From positions 1 through 19,880 of the forward strand of contig CAMPJN010000019.1 of NCBI GenBank assembly GCA_946886875.1: a DNA stretch of 19,880 nt, in the 5' to 3' direction. Both the position numbers and the translations under genes were made by a program. Positions 6,936 to 13,788 of the stretch are shown here, piece after piece. The DNA is from an uncultured Pseudomonas sp. (lineage in GTDB: Bacteria; Pseudomonadota; Gammaproteobacteria; Pseudomonadales; Pseudomonadaceae). The notes below the pieces were generated by a model. The model had not been told where the DNA came from. It worked only from the letters and a program-made list of their open reading frames with translations, and did not search any database. Numbering within the stretch: position 1 is the first letter of the stretch; every line of letters begins with the position of its first letter.

Positions 6936-7699
6936 GACTTCGCCATCTTTCCGACCCCGATTCTTTGCCCGCTTTGGACAAATCCTTTGCCATCGAGCGC
7001 CCGGCGCTCGGGCTGGCACCCGACGCCCCGCCGGTGCGTATCCTGCTGCTGTATGGCTCGCTGCGCGCCCGCTCGTTCTCACGGCTGGCCGTCGAGGAAG
7101 CGGCCCGGCTGCTGCAATTCTTTGGCGCAGAAACACGCATCTTCGACCCGTCCGATTTGCCGTTGCCCGATCAAGTGCAAAGCGACGATCACCCGGCCGT
7201 CAAGGAGCTGCGCGCCCTGTCCGAGTGGTCAGAGGGACAAGTCTGGTGCAGCCCGGAACGCCACGGTCAGATTACCAGTGTCATGAAGGCGCAGATTGAC
7301 CATCTGCCGCTTGAAATGGCCGGCATCCGGCCGACCCAAGGCCGCACCCTGGCCGTGATGCAGGTATCCGGCGGCTCGCAGAGCTTCAACGCCGTGAACA
7401 CCTTGCGTCTGCTCGGCCGCTGGATGCGAATGTTCACCATTCCGAACCAGTCGAGTATCGCCAAAGCGTTCCAAGAGTTCGACGCGGCGGGCCGCATGAA
7501 GCCCTCGCCGTACTACGACCGAATAGCCGATGTGATGGAAGAACTGGTGCGCTTCACGGCGCTGGTACGGCCGCACCGTGAAGCACTGACAGACCGCTAT
7601 TCCGAACGGAAAGCGGCCGGCCACGTCATCGACGAGGCCACCGATCTTTCATCCATCGCCATTGCTCCCCAGCCACTACCAGAAAGCGAAACATCATGA
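6932..7699 (+). CDS. arsH: NADPH-dependent FMN reductase ArsH (organoarsenical resistance)
   Basis: The 255-residue flavodoxin-like protein has the FMN-phosphate loop [14 protein letters not shown] at residues 38-51, the conserved [16 protein letters not shown] region (98-112), and [15 protein letters not shown] (145-159). ArsH enzymes oxidise trivalent methylated or aromatic arsenicals to less toxic pentavalent forms, using FMN and NADPH. I place the start at ATG 6932, overlapping the arsR stop by four bases. An upstream ATG at 6890 lies inside arsR and adds residues not typical of the family. The stop overlaps the arsC start, again by ATGA. Full length, no defects seen. Confidence 0.94.
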   Translation: MRLRHLSDPDSLPALDKSFAIERPALGLAPDAPPVRILLLYGSLRARSFSRLAVEEAARLLQFFGAETRIFDPSDLPLPDQVQSDDHPAVKELRALSEWSEGQVWCSPERHGQITSVMKAQIDHLPLEMAGIRPTQGRTLAVMQVSGGSQSFNAVNTLRLLGRWMRMFTIPNQSSIAKAFQEFDAAGRMKPSPYYDRIADVMEELVRFTALVRPHREALTDRYSERKAAGHVIDEATDLSSIAIAPQPLPESETS

Positions 7700-8202
7700 C
7701 CGAAAGAATCTATAACGTCCTCATCCTCTGCACCGGCAATTCGGCGCGCAGCATCATGGCCGAAGCTCTCATCAACACGATGGGGCAAGGGCGCTTCCGC
7801 GCCTACAGCGCCGGCAGTCACCCAACCGGCAAGGTCAATCCCTTCGCCGTCGAAAAGGTGGAGTCGGTGAATTACCCGACCGAGAATCTGCGCAGCAAGA
7901 GCTGGGACGAGTACGCCACGCCCGACGCACCGAAGATGGACTTCATCATCACCGTCTGCGACAACGCCGCCGGCGAAATGTGTCCGGTGTGGCCTGGTCA
8001 GCCGATCTCGGCGCATTGGGGATTTGAAGACCCGGCCGCCGTCGAAGGCACTGACGCCGAGAAGCGCCGGGCCTTCGAACAAACCTTCCGGCACATGATG
8101 AACCGCGTCCGCCTGTTCGTGAATCTGCCTCTCAAAATGCTTGACCAGACGGCCATCAAGCGCGAGCTGGCGAACATCGGCAAGACCGAGCAGGAAGCAT
8201 GA
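7696..8202 (+). CDS. arsC: Arsenate reductase, low-molecular-weight phosphatase type
   Basis: The 168-residue protein reduces arsenate to arsenite for export. It has the LMW-phosphatase loop CTGNSARS starting at Cys12 (CX5R with Arg18) and two further cysteines, Cys88 and Cys96, in [16 protein letters not shown]. This is similar to the Cys82/Cys89 relay of the thioredoxin-coupled ArsC, so thioredoxin coupling is likely but not certain. The segment HWGFEDPAA is also typical. It overlaps arsH upstream and acr3 downstream by four bases each, giving a tightly coupled operon that passes arsenite to the exporter. Confidence 0.95.
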   Translation: MTERIYNVLILCTGNSARSIMAEALINTMGQGRFRAYSAGSHPTGKVNPFAVEKVESVNYPTENLRSKSWDEYATPDAPKMDFIITVCDNAAGEMCPVWPGQPISAHWGFEDPAAVEGTDAEKRRAFEQTFRHMMNRVRLFVNLPLKMLDQTAIKRELANIGKTEQEA

Positions 8203-9266
8203 GCGCCGGCGCACAGGCCATCGCCGCGAAGCCGCGCCAGGCCCCGATGAGCGGCTTCGAGCGTTACCTGACGCTGTGGGTGGCCCTGTGCATCGTCGCC
8301 GGTGTTGCGCTCGGCCAGGGCCTTCCTGACGTGTTCCAGGCCATAGGCCGCATGGAAGTGGCCCAGGTCAATTTGCCGGTGGGCCTGCTGATTTGGGTAA
8401 TGATCGTCCCGATGCTGGTCAAGATCGACTTCGGGGCGCTGCACCAGGTCAAAGAGCATTGGCGCGGCATCGGCGTCACGCTGTTCGTGAATTGGGCCGT
8501 CAAGCCATTCTCGATGGCCCTGCTGGGGTGGCTGTTCATCCGACAAGTGTTCGCTCCGTTCCTGCCGGCCGATCAACTGGACAGCTACATCGCGGGCTTG
8601 ATCTTGCTGGCCGCCGCGCCCTGCACGGCAATGGTGTTCGTGTGGAGCCGCCTTACCAACGGCGACCCGCTTTTCACGCTCTCGCAAGTGGCTCTGAACG
8701 ACGCCATCATGATCGTGGCCTTCGCGCCCATCGTCGGCCTGCTGCTGGGCATGTCCTCGATCTCGGTGCCTTGGGACACGCTGCTGATTTCGGTCGTGCT
8801 CTACATCATCGTGCCGGTGATCCTGGCGCAGCTCTTGCGGCGGCATCTGCTCAAGCAAGGACAGGCCGCCTTTGAACGGGCCATGCAGAAGATCGGGCCG
8901 TGGTCGATGGCCGCGCTGCTGCTGACGTTGGTTCTACTGTTCGCCTTCCAGGGCGAGGCCATCATCCGGCAGCCGTTAGTGATCGCCATGCTAGCCGTGC
9001 CGATCTTGATTCAAGTGTTCTTCAATTCCGGGTTAGCCTACTGGCTGAACAAGCGGGCGGGGGAAAAGCACTCTGTCGCCTGTCCTTCGGCCCTGATCGG
9101 TGCCAGCAACTTCTTCGAGCTGGCCGTGGCGGCCGCCATCAGCTTGTTCGGTCTGCACTCCGGCGCTGCATTGGCAACCGTGGTCGGCGTCCTGGTCGAA
9201 GTGCCGGTGATGCTGCTGGTCGTGCGCGTGGTGAATCGCTCGAAGAGCTGGTACGAACGAGGTTGA
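8199..9266 (+). CDS. acr3: ACR3-family arsenite efflux permease
   Basis: The 355-residue membrane protein has about ten hydrophobic segments. Conserved ACR3 features include the essential cysteine in AAAPCTAMVFVWS (Cys142) and the essential glutamate in GASNFFELAVA (Glu307). These correspond to the Cys and Glu shown to be required in characterised Acr3 proteins. It exports arsenite through the inner membrane using the proton gradient. Also called arsB in some annotations, but the sequence is ACR3, not the 12-TM ArsB family. The start overlaps arsC by ATGA; an internal Met at residue 17 is an alternative. It is the last recognised ars gene, though tiny ORFs follow at once. Confidence 0.95.
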   Translation: MSAGAQAIAAKPRQAPMSGFERYLTLWVALCIVAGVALGQGLPDVFQAIGRMEVAQVNLPVGLLIWVMIVPMLVKIDFGALHQVKEHWRGIGVTLFVNWAVKPFSMALLGWLFIRQVFAPFLPADQLDSYIAGLILLAAAPCTAMVFVWSRLTNGDPLFTLSQVALNDAIMIVAFAPIVGLLLGMSSISVPWDTLLISVVLYIIVPVILAQLLRRHLLKQGQAAFERAMQKIGPWSMAALLLTLVLLFAFQGEAIIRQPLVIAMLAVPILIQVFFNSGLAYWLNKRAGEKHSVACPSALIGASNFFELAVAAAISLFGLHSGAALATVVGVLVEVPVMLLVVRVVNRSKSWYERG

Positions 9267-9268
9267 AC

Positions 9269-9384
9269 ATGAGTAGGAAAAAACTGAGGAAATGATTGCA
9301 GATTGCCGCGCCGGCCGCTTCCTGGCGCATTCGATCACTGACCTGGAACACCTAGTATCCATGCTTGCTGAGGTCGCCCGATGA
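9269..9384 (+). other. Two tiny chained ORFs after acr3
   Basis: Two bases after the acr3 stop, an 8-codon ORF (MSRKKLRK, 9269-9295) overlaps by ATGA a 30-codon ORF (9292-9384, beginning MIADCRAGRFLAHS). The latter overlaps the next gene by another ATGA. The repeated four-base overlaps suggest they are translated as coupling relays, or that they are remnants. No function is recognised and no family match is claimed. Confidence 0.35.
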
Positions 9385-9584
9385 CAGACCCAAAGAACCT
9401 AGAGAACAGGCTGCATGAGAAGGCCGACCCGGCCCGCGCCGTTTCCACTGGTCGGGTGCGCTACACACTGGCCGAACTACTGGCCGACGCGGAAGCATCC
9501 GGGGCTTACCCGCTGCCGCCGGAGGAACGCGAATGGATGGATGCGCCGTCTGTGGGTCGGGAATGGCCAAACAGTGAAGATTGA
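9381..9584 (+). CDS. Small protein resembling the C-terminal half of MazE-type antitoxins
   Basis: The 67-residue ORF has the segment RVRYTLAELLADAEASGAY followed by PPEEREWMDAPSVGRE. This pattern (basic-Tyr-Thr/Ser-Leu-x-Glu-Leu-Leu ... acidic-Trp-x-x-x-x-Pro-Val-Gly-Arg-Glu) is the toxin-neutralising tail of MazE/ChpBI/PemI antitoxins. The usual AbrB-like DNA-binding N-terminus is missing and replaced by an acidic 25-residue stretch. No MazF-like toxin gene follows; a terminator comes within a few bases. It overlaps the preceding tiny ORF by ATGA. It may be an anti-toxin decoy against other replicons' MazF, or a remnant. Recognition is by motif only. Confidence 0.5.
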   Translation: MTDPKNLENRLHEKADPARAVSTGRVRYTLAELLADAEASGAYPLPPEEREWMDAPSVGREWPNSED

Positions 9585-9585
9585 A

Positions 9586-9616
9586 AAAGGCGGCCAGTTC
9601 GAGTGGCCGCCCTTTC
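9586..9616. terminator. Bidirectional terminator between convergent genes
   Basis: The stem GGCGGCCA (9589-9596) and TGGCCGCC (9604-9611) flanks a 7-base loop. A-rich sequence precedes it and CTTT follows, giving TTTTT on the minus strand. It lies between the ars transcript and the convergent gene ending at 9621. Confidence 0.8.
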
Positions 9617-9620
9617 GTCA

Positions 9621-9845
9621 TTAGCTGCACGCTTGGCGCAAGGCGTTCATTGCTTCTTGAAAATCAGCCTGTGTCGCCCGGCCCGTTTCAGCTTGGTAGT
9701 ACACCACCATAAAAGCATTAGCGACGGCTTCGGCCAATGGCCCAAGGCTCCGCGCTTCCGCTTGGTTGATGTACTCCAAAGAAGAAAGAATAGCCGCTGC
9801 TTGATGCACTGCTTGCCCTGGTTCGATAATATGTTGTGTTGTCAT
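9621..9845 (-). CDS. Hypothetical protein of plasmid backbone, 74 aa
   Basis: The product starts MTTQHIIEPGQAVHQAAAIL and is largely helical by composition, with many Ala, Glu and Gln and no membrane segment. A strong ribosome-binding site (GAGAGGTG) precedes the ATG, so it is probably a real gene. It is the last gene of the minus-strand trb cluster, 63 bases after the 82-residue gene, and is followed by the terminator at 9586-9616. No family is recognised; in IncP plasmids the genes after trbL are trbM onward, and it does not resemble TrbM to my eye. Confidence 0.6.
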   Translation of the reverse strand: MTTQHIIEPGQAVHQAAAILSSLEYINQAEARSLGPLAEAVANAFMVVYYQAETGRATQADFQEAMNALRQACS

Positions 9846-9879
9846 AATTCACCTCTCCAGTAGGTGTTGATTGAAAGTG

Positions 9880-9903
9880 CCGGGCTGGTTGTGGCCAGCC
9901 CGG
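9880..9903. terminator. Hairpin after the 82-aa gene
   Basis: Perfect 9-bp stem CCGGGCTGG (9880-9888) / CCAGCCCGG (9895-9903) with a 6-base loop lies just past the stop at 9909 on the minus strand. The following T-tract is short, so it may be an attenuating terminator or an mRNA-stabilising hairpin. Confidence 0.5.
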
Positions 9904-9908
9904 TGCGC

Positions 9909-10157
9909 CTACAGGTACAGCCCCGCCGCCTCCGCGAATGCTGACCGCTCATTCCTGCCGCCATTAACCTCAATACTTATCGGCTTAGTTTCGCTCTCTC
10001 TCATAGGGTCTGGCCGTGATACAAAAGCGGCTGTTTCTGTCTCTGCATCGACCTCGGTCGATTGATCACCCAGCGGCGAAATAAATACCTGGCTGACTTC
10101 TTCCCTTGGCGCTTCATCCAGGGCCGCCAATGCGGCCATGTATGTTGATGTCGTCAT
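9909..10157 (-). CDS. Hypothetical protein downstream of trbL, 82 aa
   Basis: The ORF begins MTTSTYMAALAALDEAPREE and is acidic and probably soluble. A clear AGGAG ribosome-binding site lies inside the end of trbL, and the ATG is only four bases beyond the trbL stop, so translation is likely coupled. No domain is recognised. Position after trbL suggests a role in the transfer-related cluster, but the sequence itself gives no function. Confidence 0.6.
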   Translation of the reverse strand: MTTSTYMAALAALDEAPREEVSQVFISPLGDQSTEVDAETETAAFVSRPDPMRESETKPISIEVNGGRNERSAFAEAAGLYL

Positions 10158-10161
10158 CGTG

Positions 10162-11589
10162 CTAACTCCTGACTTCGTTACTATCTGGGCCAGAATCGGC
10201 GCCCAAGCTATTGCCCTCGAACTGGCCAGATTGGCTTGCTTCTTTCGGCTCCATGCTTTCGCGTATCGAAGCAGCCAGTTTTCCGCCTGTGGTTTCGCTC
10301 ACTCGCTCCTGGAATCCCTGCTTCACTTGAGAGCCGACACCCTTGGCTAACTCGGAGGCCGTGCCTGTGGCCAGCTTCGCGGCCTTGGCAAAGCCGCCAC
10401 CGCTTGAGCTACTGCCGCTGTCACCAAAGCCAGCCGCTTGGGCGAATGGGCTACTGCCAGCAGTACCCGCTTCACCACCACCGTTTCCGCCACTGCTGAC
10501 AACTGACCCCATGCTGGACATGTCACCGCCGGTTTCCATACTCGCTGATGCTTTCTGAAAAGCCGCTTGGAGTGCACTTGCACCTCCGGCTGCACCGGCT
10601 GCGGCACCCATAACCGCTTTACCTGCCAGGGCAGCGCCGCCAGTTGCCATACTGGCCGCCGTCACCGCCGCCCCAACTGCCGCACCCGCACCGAAGTTTC
10701 CAATTCCACCGGCTGCGCCAATACCACCACCAGACACAAGACCAGAAATCATCGGCGGAACTTTGTTGACCAAGAAAAGCAAGATGACCGATATAACCAA
10801 CATCACGGCCAGTTCCTGGGATGCCATGTTCTCGCTGATTTGCGTGTAGTAGTGATTGATGAACTCTTTGCCAATCGCAACCAGAAGCACCATTGCCATA
10901 AGCTGTGCGGCCAGGCCCAGCACGGTCTTGTAGTAATTGATCGCCATGTCGGAAGTCCAACGACTTCCACCAAAGCCAAGGAAGAACACACCGGCATACA
11001 ACAGAATCCAGGCTGATGCGAGCAACAGCAACAGGTTGACCGCAATCAACGCCAGGACAAACAAAACAGCCAGGGCCATTAGCTCCATGACCAGAGCAGT
11101 TGCCATCTGCCGCCATCCCAGCTCCGAGGTGGCCTGTACTGTGCGGTTGTATAACTCGAAACCAAGATCAAGGATGCTGGAGGGCCCAAGATTGCTATTG
11201 GAAAGTCCCCCCGCCTGCGCGCCCAGAGTTTGCAATGACTGAACAATCGTACCGGCGATATTCATGCCCTGGTTCGCATTCGTCAGCAACCACCAGAAAA
11301 AGCCGGTGAAGATCGTGAAGCGAACGAACTCCGCGAAGAACTCGCCAATGTCGGCCTTGCGCAAAGCCATCATGCCGAATGTCCAGACCATCGAAATCAC
11401 AACCAGCGTCCAGAACAAACGCGATGCAGCGGACTCAATAGCTGGCCCCCATGTTGCGGCAGCATCATGAAAACGCTTGAGCACATCATTCATAACACCG
11501 CTGCTACTTAGCTCCTGCGCCATTGCAGGTTCAGCCAGCACCATTGTGGCGACCATCATCAAGCCACCTAGAGCAATTTTCTTTCTCAT
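10162..11589 (-). CDS. trbL: P-type conjugative transfer protein TrbL (VirB6-like)
   Basis: The 475-residue inner-membrane protein has a signal-like start (MRKKIALGGLMMVATMVLAEPAMAQE), then several hydrophobic helices over about residues 55-290. A long Gly/Ala/Ser-rich, low-complexity tail follows (about 290-475). This is the TrbL/VirB6 architecture: a polytopic channel component of type IV secretion. I choose ATG 11589, preceded by GAGGTGG, rather than 11715, because the upstream extension lies within trbK in another frame and the signal sequence begins here. It follows trbK by 10 bases. No trbB-trbI genes occur in the window, so this subunit has no island-encoded machine to join; a helper plasmid's apparatus is the likely partner. 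Confidence 0.9.
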   Translation of the reverse strand: MRKKIALGGLMMVATMVLAEPAMAQELSSSGVMNDVLKRFHDAAATWGPAIESAASRLFWTLVVISMVWTFGMMALRKADIGEFFAEFVRFTIFTGFFWWLLTNANQGMNIAGTIVQSLQTLGAQAGGLSNSNLGPSSILDLGFELYNRTVQATSELGWRQMATALVMELMALAVLFVLALIAVNLLLLLASAWILLYAGVFFLGFGGSRWTSDMAINYYKTVLGLAAQLMAMVLLVAIGKEFINHYYTQISENMASQELAVMLVISVILLFLVNKVPPMISGLVSGGGIGAAGGIGNFGAGAAVGAAVTAASMATGGAALAGKAVMGAAAGAAGGASALQAAFQKASASMETGGDMSSMGSVVSSGGNGGGEAGTAGSSPFAQAAGFGDSGSSSSGGGFAKAAKLATGTASELAKGVGSQVKQGFQERVSETTGGKLAASIRESMEPKEASQSGQFEGNSLGADSGPDSNEVRS

Positions 11590-11599
11590 GGCGACCACC

Positions 11600-11836
11600 T
11601 CAATAATCATCTTTAGGGCTGGGCTTGAACTCCCACTGACGCATCTGCTTGGCCTTCTGGAATGCTCTGCATTCCTCGGTAAAGGCCTCTCGGTTCGCTT
11701 CGCTGCGCATTTCATTCAGTGCTGCCTGGAACGCATCGGGGGCACACGTCGCCGCATTTGGTTCGGGCATCCTTTCCTGTTCACATCCAGCCAACAACAG
11801 CAACGTAGCCGCGGTAGTAAAAAAGATTTTTTTCAT
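11600..11836 (-). CDS. trbK: TrbK-like entry-exclusion lipoprotein
   Basis: The 78-residue product has a lipoprotein signal MKKIFFTTAATLLLLAGC with lipobox Cys18. In RP4, the small lipoprotein TrbK between trbJ and trbL gives entry exclusion, and gene order here is the same (J-K-L). The ATG follows a GAGGCGGTGAG ribosome-binding site, 12 bases after the trbJ stop. The C-terminus (MRQWEFKPSPKDDY) is strikingly similar to the C-terminus of the neighbouring TrbJ (MRTWTFRPSPADNY). Identity as TrbK rests on position, size and lipobox, since TrbK proteins are poorly conserved. Confidence 0.75.
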   Translation of the reverse strand: MKKIFFTTAATLLLLAGCEQERMPEPNAATCAPDAFQAALNEMRSEANREAFTEECRAFQKAKQMRQWEFKPSPKDDY

Positions 11837-11848
11837 CTCACCGCCTCC

Positions 11849-12628
11849 CTAGTAGTTGTCTGCCGGACTCGGGCGAAACGTCCAGGTACGCATTTGCTCG
11901 GCCCTGGCATCACCTCGCGCCTCGGCATCGAGTTCTGCTGCAATCCGGGCTGCCTCCGCGTTGTGTTGGGCGGTCAACATGGTGCGAATCTGCAAGAGCT
12001 GATTGGCCTGCTGGCTGGCGAGCTGGTTGGCGTAGCCGATGGCCTGTAGCTGGCCAGTTGCACCCTGGGCCGCGCCTTGCAGCCGCTCCAGGGTACGGGC
12101 GTCATCCTTCAAAGCCTTTTGCTGGTCGGCAACGGTCTGGAACAGGGCATCGTTGGCCTTCTTTTGCGACTCTGACGCCAGGCGGCGGTTCTCTTCCATC
12201 GCTGCCTTTTCGGCCGGCGTGCATCCGCCGCTGCCGTTGAAGCATGGCGAGCTGCGGTAATAGGCCACGTCCTGAAACTTGGCCAGGTAACGATCCAGGC
12301 TGCCTAGCTGGTTCTCGTAATAGGCCAGCGTGTTTTGCGCGGCAATCAGCCGGTTGATCGTAGTCTGCGCCTGATCCCAGATATACGCGGCTGGGGCCAT
12401 CGTGTTCTGGAGCTGATTTTCGTACTGCTGCAACTGGGTCTGGTACTGCTCAATCTGCTTGAGCGTCTGCGCCACCGACTCGATGGCCGTCATGATGTTC
12501 TGGGCCAGGTTGCCGCCGTCGATGACGGGGATACCAGCTTGCACAGGGGCGGTGGTAGTGGTGATAAAGCCGGTTGCGAGTGCAACGGCTAGAGCGGTTT
12601 TTTTAGCCGCTAAAATTTTGGACTTCAT
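11849..12628 (-). CDS. trbJ: P-type conjugative transfer protein TrbJ (VirB5-like)
   Basis: The 259-residue secreted protein has a signal peptide (residues 1-31, ending APVQA) and then long Gln-rich helices (ESVAQTLKQIEQYQTQLQQYENQ). It ends with the tail RAEQMRTWTFRPSPADNY. TrbJ is the VirB5-like periplasmic subunit of P-type transfer systems, linked to pilus assembly and, in RP4, to the exclusion region. The start is set at ATG 12628 with GGAG before it; the frame is open upstream to 12700 but that part overlaps a leader hairpin and precedes the signal peptide. It is first in a trbJ-trbK-trbL-unknown-unknown cluster. One central pair of cysteines in CFNGSGGC is compatible with a disulfide. 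Confidence 0.9.
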   Translation of the reverse strand: MKSKILAAKKTALAVALATGFITTTTAPVQAGIPVIDGGNLAQNIMTAIESVAQTLKQIEQYQTQLQQYENQLQNTMAPAAYIWDQAQTTINRLIAAQNTLAYYENQLGSLDRYLAKFQDVAYYRSSPCFNGSGGCTPAEKAAMEENRRLASESQKKANDALFQTVADQQKALKDDARTLERLQGAAQGATGQLQAIGYANQLASQQANQLLQIRTMLTAQHNAEAARIAAELDAEARGDARAEQMRTWTFRPSPADNY

Positions 12629-12640
12629 GGTCGTACTCCG

Positions 12641-12703
12641 TCGATGAAAAGAAGGCATTGCCTTGACCAAGCGTTGTGCTTGTTCTCGGCAACGTTTCAT
12701 CGA
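12641..12703 (-). promoter_or_regulatory. Stem-loop in the trbJ leader
   Basis: A perfect 9-bp inverted repeat TCGATGAAA (12641-12649) / TTTCATCGA (12695-12703) encloses a smaller CAAGC-GTTGT-GCTTG hairpin. The lower stem ends beside the GGAG ribosome-binding site of trbJ, so folding could control trbJ translation (inference). Confidence 0.45.
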
Positions 12704-12768
12704 AGAGCTACGCCACTAGCTGATCGGTATTGCCCTTGGCGCTGAGGCCCGGACTTACAAACGTAAAA

Positions 12769-12957
12769 CTACTCTGTTTTTTTATCGCTTTCGGACAAGC
12801 CAACTTCCCGGCCAATCTCTTCAAGCTCTAGCGGCTGTACTGCCGCCGTCAGTATTTCGCGTATTTCCGCGTCGGTGCTCCTATCGTTGAGCGCTGCTCG
12901 AACTTTCAACGCACGGTGCACCTCGGCGGGTAAATTCCTGATAAGCACATTTGCCAT
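12769..12957 (-). CDS. Ribbon-helix-helix protein, FitA/StbC-like antitoxin without toxin
   Basis: The 62-residue protein starts MANVLIRNLPAEVHRALKVR and continues RAALNDRSTDAEIREILTAAV, the standard N-terminal RHH fold of FitA-like antitoxins and plasmid stability proteins StbC. The acidic C-terminus (EEIGREVGLSESDKKTE) would normally bind a PIN-domain toxin. No such toxin gene follows; the next gene in this direction is trbJ after about 140 bases. It may instead act as a DNA-binding regulator of the trb cluster. A 15-base sequence identical to one ahead of alpA lies 31-45 bases upstream of its ATG. The ribosome-binding site is weak (AAGGG). Confidence 0.78.
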   Translation of the reverse strand: MANVLIRNLPAEVHRALKVRAALNDRSTDAEIREILTAAVQPLELEEIGREVGLSESDKKTE

Positions 12958-12987
12958 ATCAATACCCTTTTGGTGTACCCGACAACC

Positions 12988-13002
12988 ATGCTATCAAAGA
13001 TA
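12988..13002. promoter_or_regulatory. Operator-like 15-mer shared with the rep operon
   Basis: ATGCTATCAAAGATA is identical to 16035-16049, ahead of alpA. Here the right half-site is degraded (GATATT instead of GATAGC). It lies upstream of the RHH/trb cluster on the minus strand and probably binds the same regulator. Confidence 0.5.
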
Positions 13003-13088
13003 TTAAAAATAGCAAGACCTATACTCTTGCAACCGGCGGTAGCCGATCAGCCCCGCAGGGCAGGATTCCCGTTGAGTGCCCCCGGCGC

Positions 13089-13155
13089 GAATAAGGGACA
13101 GTGAAGATAGATAACCGGCTTGCCGGTTAGCTAACTTCACCCATCCTGCCCGCAT
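13089..13155 (+). other. oriT: IncP-type origin of transfer (oriT)
   Basis: GAATAAGGGACA (13089-13100) leads into an 18-bp imperfect inverted repeat: GTGAAGATAGATAACCGG (13101-13118), CTTG loop, CCGGTTAGCTAACTTCAC (13123-13140), pairing 16 of 18. CCATCCTGCCCG follows. The RP4 oriT has the same order and nearly the same bases outside the stem centre, with nic in YATCCTG|Y, so the expected nick is between 13148 and 13149. Stem-centre bases differ from RP4, so specificity may be for another IncP-related relaxosome. No relaxase gene is in the window. Transfer from this nick would lead with the rep and integrase side. Confidence 0.85.
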
Positions 13156-13240
13156 TTCACCCACTATTGAAAATCTAGCGCATATCGAACGTAAAGCGTT
13201 TTATCGTCAAACAAACACCGATTCTTGGCAACATAACCGT

Positions 13241-13332
13241 AATCGTCACCAAATCGGCCTGCAATCGACATAGTCGCTTCAAAATCGCTGCTCAATCGGC
13301 TTTAAATCGGAACCTAAAATGCCAACAATCGA
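13241..13332. repeat. Helically phased AATCG repeats
   Basis: ATCG occurs at 13242, 13253, 13264, 13284, 13295, 13306 and 13328, mostly preceded by A or AA. Most steps are 11 bases, with one 20 and one 22. The spacing puts the motif on the same DNA face. It sits between oriT and the nested inverted repeats and may bind a relaxosome or replication protein. Confidence 0.45.
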
Positions 13333-13343
13333 CACAAACCATT

Positions 13344-13525
13344 CGCCCCGATGGGGCGAGTTGGACGCCAAAAAAGAAGGGCATAACCCGCCCCTCAAGT
13401 GTCAATGAACACAAGAAATTTGCCTCCCCTCCCGTCATACCACTAAGGCGACGTATTGATACTTGAGGGGCAACCTTTCCTGATGTTGACACCTTCACGC
13501 AGGTTACTGGTTATGGGCGTCCAAC
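13344..13525. repeat. Nested inverted repeats in the presumed origin region
   Basis: Three nested pairs are visible: GTTGGACGCC (13360-13369) with GGCGTCCAAC (13516-13525); CATAACC (13382-13388) with GGTTATG (13509-13515); and GCCCCTCAAGTGTCAAT (13390-13406) with ATTGATACTTGAGGGGC (13455-13471), 16 of 17 paired. A small CGCCCC/GGGGCG hairpin precedes them (13344-13358). Symmetry of this type fits the paired single-strand initiation sites of IncQ origins, but no match to a known ssi is claimed. Open frames crossing it look spurious. Confidence 0.6.
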
Positions 13526-13549
13526 ACACACGGCTCATTCCTGCTTGGT

Positions 13550-13579
13550 AATAATAAGAATAATAATCTTCTTATTATT
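13550..13579. repeat. AT-rich palindrome
   Basis: AATAATAAGAA (13550-13560) and TTCTTATTATT (13569-13579) form a perfect 11-bp stem with an 8-base loop, wholly AT-rich apart from single C/G bases. It could be a DNA unwinding element of the origin. Confidence 0.45.
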
Positions 13580-13788
13580 CTTACCGAACGAATGGGCACT
13601 GCTTAGCCATTTCACGTTTCGAGCCAAGGTTTCAGTACAGATAACTACAAGTGCACACAGCGGCCCTCCAGCACCGTTAGACGCAGATTCTGCTTCAGCT
13701 CATGGAATAAGGGACTCCGGGTTGTTTTCCCCTCTCACAAGGCGTTTCAGCGGCCACTGAAGCCGCCTTCTCTTCTTGGCGTTAAACC

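Noticed and set aside
8393..8875. 160-codon frame within acr3
   Set aside because: Shadow frame of the well-supported ACR3 permease with no motif of its own.
13292..13498. 68-codon minus-strand frame and the 71-codon plus-strand frame at 13545-13760
   Set aside because: They cross inverted repeats and palindromes of the origin region, lack ribosome-binding sites and resemble no family.
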